Shown one piece after another: positions 50,621-59,290 of a stretch of DNA of 64,000 nt. The translations under genes were made by a program, and so were the position numbers. Location of the stretch: assembly GCA_040387375.1 (NCBI GenBank), contig JAZKDW010000046.1, positions 62,001-126,000 on the forward strand, written 5' to 3'. Source of the stretch: JAZKDW01 sp040387375. Lineage in GTDB: Bacteria; Pseudomonadota; Gammaproteobacteria; Burkholderiales; Burkholderiaceae_D. The notes under the pieces were generated by a model, which saw only the letters and a program-made list of their open reading frames with translations, did no database searches and had not been told where the DNA came from. The stretch's first letter is position 1. Every line of letters begins with the position of its first letter.

Positions 50621-50649
50621 TCGGCAATAATTGGACTATTGGAGGAGCG

Positions 50650-51351
50650 GTGGATCAAAACGATTCTGGAAGCGACGCAATGCGCGCTTACCAATACATC
50701 AAGGATCGGGTCATCAGCGGGGCATTTTCTCCCGGCATGCGGCTGACGGAAGAACAGCTGGCCAGCGAACTGGGCACCTCGCGCACACCAGTGCGCGAGG
50801 CGATGAAGACACTGGTGTCGGATGGCGCGCTGTTATTCAAGCCGAATTACGGCACGTTCGTAGGGTCGTGGACCGCCGATGAAATTGCGCATGCGTTCGA
50901 TTTGCGGGTCATATTGGAATCGGAGATAACCTTGCTGGCGACAGAACGGATTGCAGATCATGACATTCGCAATCTCATCGCCATCCAGGACGAGCTGGAA
51001 TCGAGGGGATGTGATTTCTCCGACAGGAATCTGGATCGGATCAGCCTGCTGAACCGCAAATTTCATCAGGTCATCGCCGAGGCGAGCGAGCAGAAGAGAA
51101 TGATCGCGATGCTGTCCAATGCGATCGAAATGCCCATCTCGCAACAAACATTCAGACGTTATACAGAGAGCCAGTTACGACGCAGTTTTGCCCATCACCG
51201 GGAGTTGATAGAAGCGTTCATCGTGCGTGACAAGGCATGGGCGAAAGACATCATGCGCTGTCATATTCGTGCCGCGAAACACGCCCGGCTCGATGGCGAG
51301 CCGAAGAAATTGCCAGACCTGAAAACAGTTAAAGGGGAAGGAGACTCGTAA
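50650..51351 (+). CDS. GntR family regulator, FCD (FadR-like) domain
   Basis: This 233-residue regulator starts with GTG 50650 after GGAGG. The winged helix reads AFSPGMRLTEEQLASELGTSRTPVREAMKTL, in two parts (about 28-58). The all-helical FCD ligand domain contains the metal-binding His/Asp set seen in NRKFHQVIAEAS, FAHHRELIEAF and CHIRAAKHA. Such regulators sense carboxylic acids. It lies 29 nt after the isomerase-like gene and 93 nt before the CoA-transferase, all on one strand. Confidence 0.93.
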   Translation: MDQNDSGSDAMRAYQYIKDRVISGAFSPGMRLTEEQLASELGTSRTPVREAMKTLVSDGALLFKPNYGTFVGSWTADEIAHAFDLRVILESEITLLATERIADHDIRNLIAIQDELESRGCDFSDRNLDRISLLNRKFHQVIAEASEQKRMIAMLSNAIEMPISQQTFRRYTESQLRRSFAHHRELIEAFIVRDKAWAKDIMRCHIRAAKHARLDGEPKKLPDLKTVKGEGDS

Positions 51352-51444
51352 TGCAAAATCGATAGCCGGATGAATTTTGATATCCGGCGATGCCACGCCC
51401 CTACTGATCACGCTTGAATTTTTTACCCCTTTCTGGAGATTGTT

Positions 51445-52641
51445 TTGACACTTGAACATATCGTCGTGCTGGACCTCACGCACATGCTTTCCGGCCCTTA
51501 TGGCACCATGTTGCTGGCCGATCTAGGCGCCCGCACCATCAAGGTGGAACCTCCTGTCACCGGCGAAGGCACGCGCCGGCTGCAGGAAAACGACCCCGAT
51601 TATTCCCGCGATGGCATGGGTGCTTATTACCTGACGCTGAACCGGAACAAGGAAAGCGTGTGTGTGGATTTGAAGAGCGAAGCCGGCAAGGCGGTGTTCA
51701 TGGACCTGGTCCGCCACGCCGACGTCGTATTCGATAATTTCAGCGTCGGCGTGACCGGTCGTCTGGGCATCGATCATGCATCGCTGTCGAAAGTCAATCC
51801 GCGCATCATCACCTGTTCAGTGACCGGCTTCGGCCAGACCGGTCCGGACATCCATCGCCCCGCGTTCGACCAGGTAGTGCAGGCGATGGGCGGCGGCATG
51901 TCCATCACCGGCACGCCGGACGGCGGCCCGATGCGCAGCGGCATTCCGATCGGCGACCTGTCGGGCGGCGTGTTCGGCACAATGGGCGTGCTGGCGGCGC
52001 TGGTGCAGCGCGATCACACCGGCAAGGGTCAGCATGTTGATATTTCGATGCTCGATGCCCAGATTTCGCTGCTCAATTACATGGCGACCATGCATCTGAT
52101 GTCCGGCATCGTGCCGGGCCCGATCGGCAACGGTCATTTCGTGCATGTGCCCTATAACAGCTATGAGACTGCCGACGGCCACATCATCATCGCCTGCATA
52201 GGTGATCCATTCTTTGAACGGTTTGTTGAATTCATCGACTTGCCGGCACTGCGCAAGCCGGAGTACCTGCAACAGCCGGTGCGCTTTGCGGCCAAGGCAG
52301 AGATCGATGCGCTGATCGGCGAGGAGTTGAAAAAACACCCGAGCGCATACTGGCTGGAAAAATTGTCGGCGGCGCGCATTCCCTGCGGACCGGTCAACAA
52401 TTTTGCGCAGGCGCTGTCCGATCCGCAAGTCCAGTCGCGCGGCATGGTGGTCGAAGTGCCGCTGAAGTCCGGCGCCTCGGTGCGCATGCCGGGCAATCCA
52501 ATGAAACTTTCCGCGGCGGGCAAGATGACATACACCTCACCGCCGTCGCTGGGAGAACATACCGGAAGCGTGCTGCAGGAACTGGCCGGCTACGCGCCGG
52601 AAAAAATTGAACAGTTGCGCGCCGCCGGCACGATCGCTTGA
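51445..52641 (+). CDS. CaiB/BaiF family CoA-transferase
   Basis: This 398-residue family III CoA-transferase moves CoA between an acyl-CoA donor and a carboxylic acid. It starts with TTG 51445 after CTGGAG. Motifs are VLDLTHMLSGPYGTMLLADLGA at the N-terminus, in two parts, then YLTLNRNKESVCVDLKSE and the catalytic Asp in PIGDLSGGVFG (about residue 172). It sits 17 nt before an HMG-CoA-lyase-type gene. CoA-transferase plus this lyase is the usual pairing for activating and cleaving 3-hydroxy acids such as citramalate or HMG. Confidence 0.92.
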   Translation: MTLEHIVVLDLTHMLSGPYGTMLLADLGARTIKVEPPVTGEGTRRLQENDPDYSRDGMGAYYLTLNRNKESVCVDLKSEAGKAVFMDLVRHADVVFDNFSVGVTGRLGIDHASLSKVNPRIITCSVTGFGQTGPDIHRPAFDQVVQAMGGGMSITGTPDGGPMRSGIPIGDLSGGVFGTMGVLAALVQRDHTGKGQHVDISMLDAQISLLNYMATMHLMSGIVPGPIGNGHFVHVPYNSYETADGHIIIACIGDPFFERFVEFIDLPALRKPEYLQQPVRFAAKAEIDALIGEELKKHPSAYWLEKLSAARIPCGPVNNFAQALSDPQVQSRGMVVEVPLKSGASVRMPGNPMKLSAAGKMTYTSPPSLGEHTGSVLQELAGYAPEKIEQLRAAGTIA

Positions 52642-52658
52642 TTTCACGGGAGCCAGAC

Positions 52659-53594
52659 ATGGAACAGATTTTCATCACCGATGTGGCAGCGCGCGACGGT
52701 TTGCAAAACCAGCAGGTGCATGTGTCGACAGAGGCCAAGCTGGAGCTGATACGGCGCCTGGCGGCCGCCGGTGTCAGCAGTATCGAGGCCACCAGTTTTG
52801 TGTCACCCAAGGCCGTGCCGCAGATGGCGGATGCGGCGGAGCTGGTGCCGCTATTGATCAGCGCCTTGCCGGCGCTGCGGACCTCGGTGCTGGTGCCTAA
52901 CCTGAAGGGACTGGAGCGCGCGCATGCGGCCGGCGCACAGGAAATCGCGGTGGTGCTGTCGGCCACCGAAACGATGAACCAGAAGAACATCAACATGAGC
53001 CTCGACACCACCGTCGGGGTCTGCGAGCAAACCCTGCAAGCCGCGCACGAACGCGGCTTGCGCACGCGCGTTTACATCGCCGTTGCCTTCGACTGCCCGT
53101 TCGAAGGACCGGTCGCGCTGGAGACCGTGCTGAGGCTGGCGCGGCGCATGCACGCGGCCGGCGCCGGTGAAATCGTGATCGCCGACACCATCGGGTCGGC
53201 GGCGCCCGGGCAGGTGAAGGAAAGACTGGGCGCGCTCGGCGGCGTGGTGCCGATCAACCAGCTGGCAGTGCATTTTCATGACACGCGCGGCATGGGTGTG
53301 GCCAATGCATGGGCGGCGCTGGAGGCCGGCGTACGGCGTTTCGACGCCAGCGTCGGCGGCATAGGCGGTTGCCCGTTCGCCCCGGGAGCAGCGGGCAATG
53401 TGGCGACCGAAGACTTGGTGTTGATGGCTGAGCGCAGCGGTTTTGCAACCGGCATCGAATTGTATCGGCTGCTGGATGCGATCGACTTCGCCGAGGCCCA
53501 GCTGCAGCGGCCGCTGGGCGGCAGTTCGATCACGTGGCTGCGCCGGCAGCGGGAGAAGGAGCTAAGCTCGACTTTATCCATTCATGCGGCTTAG
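52659..53594 (+). CDS. HMG-CoA lyase family acyl-CoA lyase
   Basis: This 311-residue TIM-barrel lyase of the DRE family has TDVAARDGLQNQ (catalytic Arg and metal Asp), IEATSFVSPKAVPQMAD, the metal His pair HFHDTRGMG, and the signature GGCPFAPGAAGNVATED with the catalytic Cys. It splits a 3-hydroxy-3-methyl acyl-CoA: HMG-CoA to acetoacetate and acetyl-CoA, or citramalyl-CoA to pyruvate and acetyl-CoA. Gene context (CoA-transferase, dicarboxylate modules) favours the citramalyl type, but this is inference. ATG 52659 follows GGGAG. The last codons overlap a 15-bp word shared with the repeat at 37.7 kb. Confidence 0.88.
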   Translation: MEQIFITDVAARDGLQNQQVHVSTEAKLELIRRLAAAGVSSIEATSFVSPKAVPQMADAAELVPLLISALPALRTSVLVPNLKGLERAHAAGAQEIAVVLSATETMNQKNINMSLDTTVGVCEQTLQAAHERGLRTRVYIAVAFDCPFEGPVALETVLRLARRMHAAGAGEIVIADTIGSAAPGQVKERLGALGGVVPINQLAVHFHDTRGMGVANAWAALEAGVRRFDASVGGIGGCPFAPGAAGNVATEDLVLMAERSGFATGIELYRLLDAIDFAEAQLQRPLGGSSITWLRRQREKELSSTLSIHAA

Positions 53595-53607
53595 CTGAGC
53601 GTATCGG

Positions 53608-53739
53608 TCAAGCCGGGTAGGACCGGCATGAAGACATCGTGATGTGAGCTCAGTCCGGGTTCCCGCCTGTGCATGCTTATTCCCATGAGCTCGTCAAGAA
53701 GATTATTCCCGACAGCAGTGCGCTGTCGCGGGAATCCAT
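53608..53739. repeat. MITE-like dispersed repeat, copy B
   Basis: 53608-53666 is 49/59 identical, ungapped, to 37740-37798. The right end has an ATTCCCG/CGGGAAT hairpin (53704-53735) and finishes GCGGGAATCCAT like copy A. The central part differs from copy A. It lies in the 156-nt gap where the lyase gene converges with xdhB. Confidence 0.85.
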
Positions 53740-53750
53740 GCGGCGTCTGC

Positions 53751-56114
53751 TCAAGGGGTCACGGTCACCAGCTTGCGACCATCCTCGCGCTCGGTCGAGT
53801 CTAAACGTACCCGCGCTTTCATCGTCTTCGCCATCAACACGCGTTCAGGCGTAGCCGGTGAATCCAGCTGCGGCCGTGGCACCTTGCCGCTTGCCGCAAT
53901 CGCCTCGATCAGCGCCTGATGAACCGAAATCGCCAGGGTCAACGGCGGCTCGCCGACCGCCTTGGAAAAATAGGGGGTCGCCGAATGGAATTCCGGGTTG
54001 TCGATTAGCGCGACATTCATCACCGCAGGCCGGTCGCTGATCGCCGGAATCTTGTAAGTGGACGGCGCATGCGTTCTGAGCGATCCCTTGTCATCCCACC
54101 ACAATTCTTCCGTGGTCACCCAGCCCATCCCCTGAATGAAACCGCCTTCGATCTGCCCGATATCGATCGCGGGGTTGAGTGAGCGGCCGACGTCATGGAG
54201 AACATCGACACGCTCCACCCGATATTCGCCGGTCAGCGTATCGATAATGACTTCCGAGATCGCCGCGCCGTAGGCGAAGTAAAGAAACGGGCGCCCGCGG
54301 AATGCCGCATGATCGAAATGGATGCTGGGCGTCTTGAAAAACCCTGTCGCCGACAAGGAGACGCGACTCAGGTAGGCCTGTTGTATCAGCTCCTCGAACT
54401 TTATTCTCCGATTGCCGATGTGGACATGGTCGTCAAGGAATGAAATCTGTTCGGCCGCCACTTGATAATGCTGCGCGGCGAATTCCTCCAGGCGATGCCT
54501 CAGCGCCATCGCCGCATCGCGCGCCGCCATGCCGTTCAGATCCGAGCCGGCCGAGGAGGCCGTGGCCGAGGTATTCGGCACCTTTTCGGTGGTGGTCGCG
54601 GTGACCTTGATGCGATCGAGACTCACGCAGAATTCATTCGCGACGATCTGGGCGACCTTGACGAACAGGCCCTGGCCCATTTCAGTGCCGCCGTGATTCA
54701 GCGCGATACTGCCATCCTTGTAGATATGAATCAGTGCCCCGGCCTGGTTGAGATGGATGCGGGTGAAGCTGATTCCCATCATCACGGGCGTCAGGGCGAT
54801 GCCGCGTTTGAACACCTCGTTCCGGCGATTGAAAGCGTCGATATCCGCGCGCCTTTCCGAATAGCGGGCGTCCTTCGCCAGTTGCTCGATTATCCTCGGG
54901 AGAATGTAGTTTTCAACAGTCTGCCCGTAATGGGTTTCATCGCGGCCCGGGCCATACAAATTCAACTTCCGGATTTCAAGCGGATCCTTGCCGAGATGAT
55001 GCGCAATATCGAGCACTGCCCGTTCGATTCCGATCACACCTTGCGGAATACCGAATCCGCGGAAGGCGGTATTGGAGACAGTGTTTGTCTTCAGGCGATA
55101 CGATTCAACCGAAACGTTACCGAGATAATAGGAATTATCGCAATGGAAGATGCCGCGATCGGCGACCGCTCCGGAAAGATCGGTCGCGTAGCCGCATCGG
55201 ACCTTCTGGATGAATTTCACCCCCAGAATCCGACCGGCGTCATCGAATCCGATGTCGTAATCGATATTGAATTCATGGCGCTTGCCAGTCATGCACATGT
55301 CGTCGTCGCGATCGAGGCGTACCTTGGCCGCGCGCTGCGTCTTGCGCGCGACGAGCGCGGCGATCACCGCAAACTGGGTTGCCTGCGTTTCCTTGCCGCC
55401 GAACGCACCGCCCATCCGCCTGACTTCGACGGTAATGGCTGAATCCGGAACCGCCATCACGCGCGCGCAAATATTCTGGATCTCGCTCGGATTTTGTGTG
55501 GATGAGTAAATGAGAGTGCCGCCATCTTCCTGCGGCAGCGCCAGCGAGATTTGGCTCTCGAGATAGAAATGATCCTGTCCGCCCGCATCGATGCTTCCCT
55601 GCAGCCGGTGCGGCGCCGAAGCCAGTGCGCCTTCCGGGTCGCCGCGTCGGATGATACGAGGCGGCAGCACATAGCTCTTTTTCTCCATCGCCTGTTCGAT
55701 GGTCACGATCGGCGTCAGCATCTCATAGCGGATGTTCGCCTTGCGCGCCGCGGTGCGTGCGATATCGATCGTTTCAGCCGCCACCGCAAACAGGGCCTGG
55801 CCTGCGAATTCGACGAGGCCGCGCGCGAACACCGGTTCGTCGTCGGCGTGGACGCAGCTCACGTCATGTTGGCCAGGTATGTCGTCGAGCGTCAATACGG
55901 CAACCACACCGGGCTCGGCACGCACCGCTGACAAGTCCATTTCCAGAACGCGCGCATGCGCATGTTCGCTTTGGGCTATATAAACTTGCAGCGTGCCCTC
56001 AGGCTCCGGCAAATCGTCGATATAGATCGCATCGCCGGCAACCTGCTTGGGCGAACTATCGTGATTTTTCGAAACATGGATATTTGAAGTAGACTTTGAC
56101 AAATCAACAGACAT
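53751..56114 (-). CDS. xdhB: Xanthine dehydrogenase-type molybdopterin subunit
   Basis: This 787-residue molybdenum-binding large subunit resembles XdhB of two-subunit xanthine dehydrogenases. It has the Mo-cofactor motif RRMGGAFGGKE near residue 230, AFRGFGIPQG near 335, and the catalytic Glu in AVGEPPLTLA near 735. It hydroxylates a C-H next to a ring nitrogen with water as oxygen source; purines are typical, but other N-heterocycles are possible. Start at ATG 56114 overlaps the xdhA stop by 11 nt; a farther ATG at 56144 is less likely. No xdhC maturation gene is in the window. Confidence 0.93.
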   Translation of the reverse strand: MSVDLSKSTSNIHVSKNHDSSPKQVAGDAIYIDDLPEPEGTLQVYIAQSEHAHARVLEMDLSAVRAEPGVVAVLTLDDIPGQHDVSCVHADDEPVFARGLVEFAGQALFAVAAETIDIARTAARKANIRYEMLTPIVTIEQAMEKKSYVLPPRIIRRGDPEGALASAPHRLQGSIDAGGQDHFYLESQISLALPQEDGGTLIYSSTQNPSEIQNICARVMAVPDSAITVEVRRMGGAFGGKETQATQFAVIAALVARKTQRAAKVRLDRDDDMCMTGKRHEFNIDYDIGFDDAGRILGVKFIQKVRCGYATDLSGAVADRGIFHCDNSYYLGNVSVESYRLKTNTVSNTAFRGFGIPQGVIGIERAVLDIAHHLGKDPLEIRKLNLYGPGRDETHYGQTVENYILPRIIEQLAKDARYSERRADIDAFNRRNEVFKRGIALTPVMMGISFTRIHLNQAGALIHIYKDGSIALNHGGTEMGQGLFVKVAQIVANEFCVSLDRIKVTATTTEKVPNTSATASSAGSDLNGMAARDAAMALRHRLEEFAAQHYQVAAEQISFLDDHVHIGNRRIKFEELIQQAYLSRVSLSATGFFKTPSIHFDHAAFRGRPFLYFAYGAAISEVIIDTLTGEYRVERVDVLHDVGRSLNPAIDIGQIEGGFIQGMGWVTTEELWWDDKGSLRTHAPSTYKIPAISDRPAVMNVALIDNPEFHSATPYFSKAVGEPPLTLAISVHQALIEAIAASGKVPRPQLDSPATPERVLMAKTMKARVRLDSTEREDGRKLVTVTP

Positions 56115-57582
56115 ATTCCTGCCCCTCGCGTCGATCGGCCACACAGATGGTCCGTTCTTTGGTTGTCTCGATAAAGTATTTGCGCAACAGATTTCCGGCT
56201 ACCTGACTGCGGTAGTCCGCGCTGGCGCGCCAGTCGGACAGCGGTTTGTAGCAGCTGCGCAGAATGGCTTCGGCAGCGGTCACGGTTTCATCATTCCATA
56301 TCCTGCCTTTCAGAAAGGCCTCACACTCGCTCGCGCGCAACGGCGTTCCCGCCATGCCGCCAAAACAGATCCGGGCATCAGCAACGGTCCATGCGCTGCC
56401 GCTTTTTTCAAAGGTCAGGTTGAAGGCGCCGCAGACACTCGAAATATCCTGGTCGATGCGCTTGGTGATTTTGTAAGCCTTCAGGACCGCATTCTTGTCG
56501 GGCCTGGGAACCAGGATGGATTCGATGAATTCGGAAGGGGCGCGGTCCTGCTTGCCGTAGGCGATGAAGAATTGTTCGAGCGGCAGTTCACGCGTTTCCT
56601 TTCCGCGGCGCAGCCTCAGGGTCGCGTCGGCGGCAATCAGGGCCGGGGGCATGTCGCCGATCGGCGATCCGTTGGCGATATTGCCGCCGATGGTGCCGAG
56701 ATTGCGCACTTGCGTCGCGCCTATGCGCCGGATCATTTCGCTGATGCCAGGGTACAGCGCCTTCAATTCAGGCCAGGCGCGTTCATAAGTAACAGCCGCG
56801 CCTATCCTCAATCCTTCGTCGGTGCGGCTGAGGCCGGCTAGCTCCGCGACCTTGCCCAAATGGACGAGCGTGTCGGGGTGGGTGCGCTTCTTGGTCACGA
56901 AAAGACCGACGTCGGTGCCACCGGCCAATACGGTTGCTTCAGGATGCGCGAGCAGAACGTCCGCAAGCTCATCGATCGTCGAAGGCGCGATGAAGATTCT
57001 TCCTTCTGCCTGCAATTGAACGCTGTCGTTCAAGGACAATGTTTTCAGCTGGTCGACGAGTTCAGACTTTCGCGCATCGAACACAGTCCTATCCCGCTGT
57101 TCGAGGACCTTTTTGGCGGCGTTGATGATCGGCGTATAGCCGGTGCAGCGGCACAGGTTACCGGCAAGCAGATCGTCGATTGCCTGTCTCTGCGGGGCAA
57201 CGCCATTCTGCACGCCGGCAAACATCGACATGACGAATCCTGGTGTGCAGAAACCGCACTGGGAACCCTGTTCGTCGACCATCGCTTTCTGAACCGGATG
57301 AAGCTCGCCCTTGCTTTTCAAATATTCGACGGTCAGCAGCGCCTTGCCATCGAGGGTACCAACGAACTGGATGCAGGTATTGACGGCACGGTATCGCAGC
57401 TCGTCTCCTTCGAGCTCGGCCAGCACGGCCGTGCAGGCGCCGCAATCGCCCTCGGCGCATCCCTCCTTTGAGCCCATCGATCGCTCTTCTTCGCGCAGAT
57501 AGCGAAGCACGGTAAGCGTCGGCTCGATTTTATCCAGACGCCTGATTTTTCCATTCAAGATAAATTGGACTTCATTTCGCAC
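56104..57582 (-). CDS. xdhA: Xanthine dehydrogenase-type FeS/FAD subunit
   Basis: This 492-residue small subunit combines a plant-type 2Fe-2S domain (CAEGDCGAC near residues 42-50 and a further Cys in NTCIQF), a second helical 2Fe-2S domain (QCGFCTPGFV near 108 and NLCRCTGYTP near 143), and an FAD domain (VLAGGTDVGLF near 218, NLGTIGGNIANGSPIGD near 293). It passes electrons from the Mo centre to NAD+ or another acceptor. The XdhA layout (FeS then FAD in one chain) separates it from three-subunit CO-dehydrogenase-type enzymes. It follows the MFS gene across a hairpin. Confidence 0.94.
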   Translation of the reverse strand: MRNEVQFILNGKIRRLDKIEPTLTVLRYLREEERSMGSKEGCAEGDCGACTAVLAELEGDELRYRAVNTCIQFVGTLDGKALLTVEYLKSKGELHPVQKAMVDEQGSQCGFCTPGFVMSMFAGVQNGVAPQRQAIDDLLAGNLCRCTGYTPIINAAKKVLEQRDRTVFDARKSELVDQLKTLSLNDSVQLQAEGRIFIAPSTIDELADVLLAHPEATVLAGGTDVGLFVTKKRTHPDTLVHLGKVAELAGLSRTDEGLRIGAAVTYERAWPELKALYPGISEMIRRIGATQVRNLGTIGGNIANGSPIGDMPPALIAADATLRLRRGKETRELPLEQFFIAYGKQDRAPSEFIESILVPRPDKNAVLKAYKITKRIDQDISSVCGAFNLTFEKSGSAWTVADARICFGGMAGTPLRASECEAFLKGRIWNDETVTAAEAILRSCYKPLSDWRASADYRSQVAGNLLRKYFIETTKERTICVADRREGQEYVC

Positions 57583-57635
57583 ATTTACTCCTTCGGTAAT
57601 GCCAGGTTCTTGAAACAGAAAGCAGGAAAGTACTG

Positions 57636-57660
57636 TGGCAGGCCATTGACTGGCCTGCCA
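57636..57660. other. Perfect 10-bp hairpin between MFS and xdhA
   Basis: TGGCAGGCCA (57636-57645) and TGGCCTGCCA (57651-57660) pair perfectly around TTGAC. No T-run follows on the minus strand, so it is not a standard terminator. In the leftward transcript it lies 14 nt after the transporter stop and 53 nt before the xdhA ATG. It could protect the transporter mRNA end or reduce readthrough. Confidence 0.7.
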
Positions 57661-57674
57661 TTTCAGTCGGCTGA

Positions 57675-58961
57675 TCAGGCCCGCAATTCCATCCCGTTCG
57701 ACTCACGGAGGAACAATGCCGTTACAAAGATCAGGCCATAGGAAACGAAAGCGAAGAAACTGATCGCGCCCGACAATGGCAGGGTGGCCGTAACCGCGCC
57801 GATAAGGAAAGGAAACAAGCCGCCCACCGCGCGCCCCGCGTTGTAAGTAAAACCGACGCCGGAGCCGCGCACATTGGTCGGGAAAAGCTCATTGAGAATG
57901 GCCAGCATGGCTGAATAGATGGCGCTGGCGAAGAAGCCCAGCGGCATGCCGATGAACAGCATCAAAAAGTCGGAATTGATGGGCACATGAGTGTATATGT
58001 AGGCTAGGCTAGCCGCGCAAACGGACGAACTGATCAATACGATTTTCCTGCCGGCGCGGTCGGCGAGCCAGCCGCCGGTTGCATAACCGAGAAACGCGCC
58101 GATGATCACCGTCATCAGATACGGCGTCGAACCGATGATCGAAATCTTGCGTTCCGCGCGGAGGAATTGCGGCATCCATATCATCAACGAATAGAAGCCG
58201 CCCTGCGCGCCGATCGAGAGCAGCGAGCCGAACAAGGTAGAGCCGAAATTGCCATTTTTGAAAATTCCCAGCAACGATGGCTTGTCCTGTCCGCGTTGCA
58301 TCGCAACCGACAGGCCTGGCTCTTCTACATTGCGGCGCAGGAACAGGATAAGCAGCGCCGGCAGTGCGCCGATTCCAAACATGACGCGCCAGGCCATCTC
58401 GGGAGTAAGAAGCGTAAATGTCAGTGCCTGCAGCAACACGGCCACGCCCCAGCCAATCGAGTAGCTCGACGCATAGAAGCCCATTGCCCGCCCACGGTAG
58501 CGCGCCCGGATGACTTCCGAAAGGGTAACGGCGGCCACGGCGGCTTCACCGCCAAAACCGATTCCGAGCAATATGCGGAACAGCATCAGTTGCTCGGCAT
58601 TCTGTGCGAAGGCCGACAACAGGCTGCCTAAAGAAAACAGGAGAATGGTGATCTGCATGGTACGAACGCGCCCGATGCGATCGGAAAGGAAACCGCCCAT
58701 CCAGCCACCGATGGCGCTGGCCCACAAAGTCATCGTCGCAATGCCGCCGGCAGTCTTGGCGTCGATATGCCAGAGGCTGATCAGCGTGCCTATAATCAGG
58801 GGGAAGATCATGAAATCCATTGCGTCGAGCGCAAAACCGCTTGAACATGCCCAAAACGTTTTTCGCTCTTTCGAATTCATGTCTTGGTAAAACTCGAAGA
58901 CTCCCGACTTGTCATCTGGCGATATGCTCACCTGTGCTTGCTCCGGACTGCTAGTGCTCAT
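57675..58961 (-). CDS. MFS transporter, aromatic acid/metabolite:H+ symporter type
   Basis: This 428-residue transporter has 12 membrane segments. Motif A is in GGWMGGFLSDRIGRVR (between helices 2 and 3) and GYATGGWLADRAGRK (between helices 8 and 9). The ALDAMDFMIFPLI segment in helix 1 is typical of the sialate/aromatic acid symporter group, which imports carboxylated substrates. It precedes xdhA and xdhB in one leftward operon and is divergent from the M20-GntR-M20-asparaginase operon. It probably brings in the compound this region degrades. Confidence 0.88.
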   Translation of the reverse strand: MSTSSPEQAQVSISPDDKSGVFEFYQDMNSKERKTFWACSSGFALDAMDFMIFPLIIGTLISLWHIDAKTAGGIATMTLWASAIGGWMGGFLSDRIGRVRTMQITILLFSLGSLLSAFAQNAEQLMLFRILLGIGFGGEAAVAAVTLSEVIRARYRGRAMGFYASSYSIGWGVAVLLQALTFTLLTPEMAWRVMFGIGALPALLILFLRRNVEEPGLSVAMQRGQDKPSLLGIFKNGNFGSTLFGSLLSIGAQGGFYSLMIWMPQFLRAERKISIIGSTPYLMTVIIGAFLGYATGGWLADRAGRKIVLISSSVCAASLAYIYTHVPINSDFLMLFIGMPLGFFASAIYSAMLAILNELFPTNVRGSGVGFTYNAGRAVGGLFPFLIGAVTATLPLSGAISFFAFVSYGLIFVTALFLRESNGMELRA

Positions 58962-59290
58962 GAAATTTCCCCGTATCTTTCAATGTTGCCGATGGCCGGA
59001 TGGCGACCGGTTGCCTATCGATTACCAGTGTTTACATTCATTACCAATTGTCTCAGGACATCTTTGCCGTTTCGAAACGGCGCGGACAAAGAGTAGCCTT
59101 GTATCCAATTTCTGCGCAAGCAATATTTTTTTAAGACAAAAAAAGAATGTTTTTGTAAGGGCGATCTTATAAAACACTGGCGTTCGTCAATTAAAGAATG
59201 TATTCTTGTATCCAATCTACCAGACAAGGAGTTTTCGATGCAAGTTTTGCTTACACGGTATGTGGAAATAACCTTTACCCGGAGACCCGC
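58962..59290. promoter_or_regulatory. Divergent control region of module D with several repeats
   Basis: In 329 nt between the MFS gene and the first M20 gene I see three items. First, a perfect 16-bp palindrome GCCGTTTCGAAACGGC (59066-59081). Second, a 14-bp direct repeat CTTGTATCCAATYT at 59098-59111 and 59205-59218. Third, AAGAAT-GT-ATTCTT (59194-59207) with a related AAAGAATGTTTTTGTA at 59143-59157. All are candidate operators for the GntR protein encoded at 60509. An AT-rich block (59121-59200) probably holds the promoters. Confidence 0.65.

Noticed and set aside
54462..55442. 326-codon plus-strand frame
   Set aside because: Shadow of xdhB; no ribosome binding site or family match.
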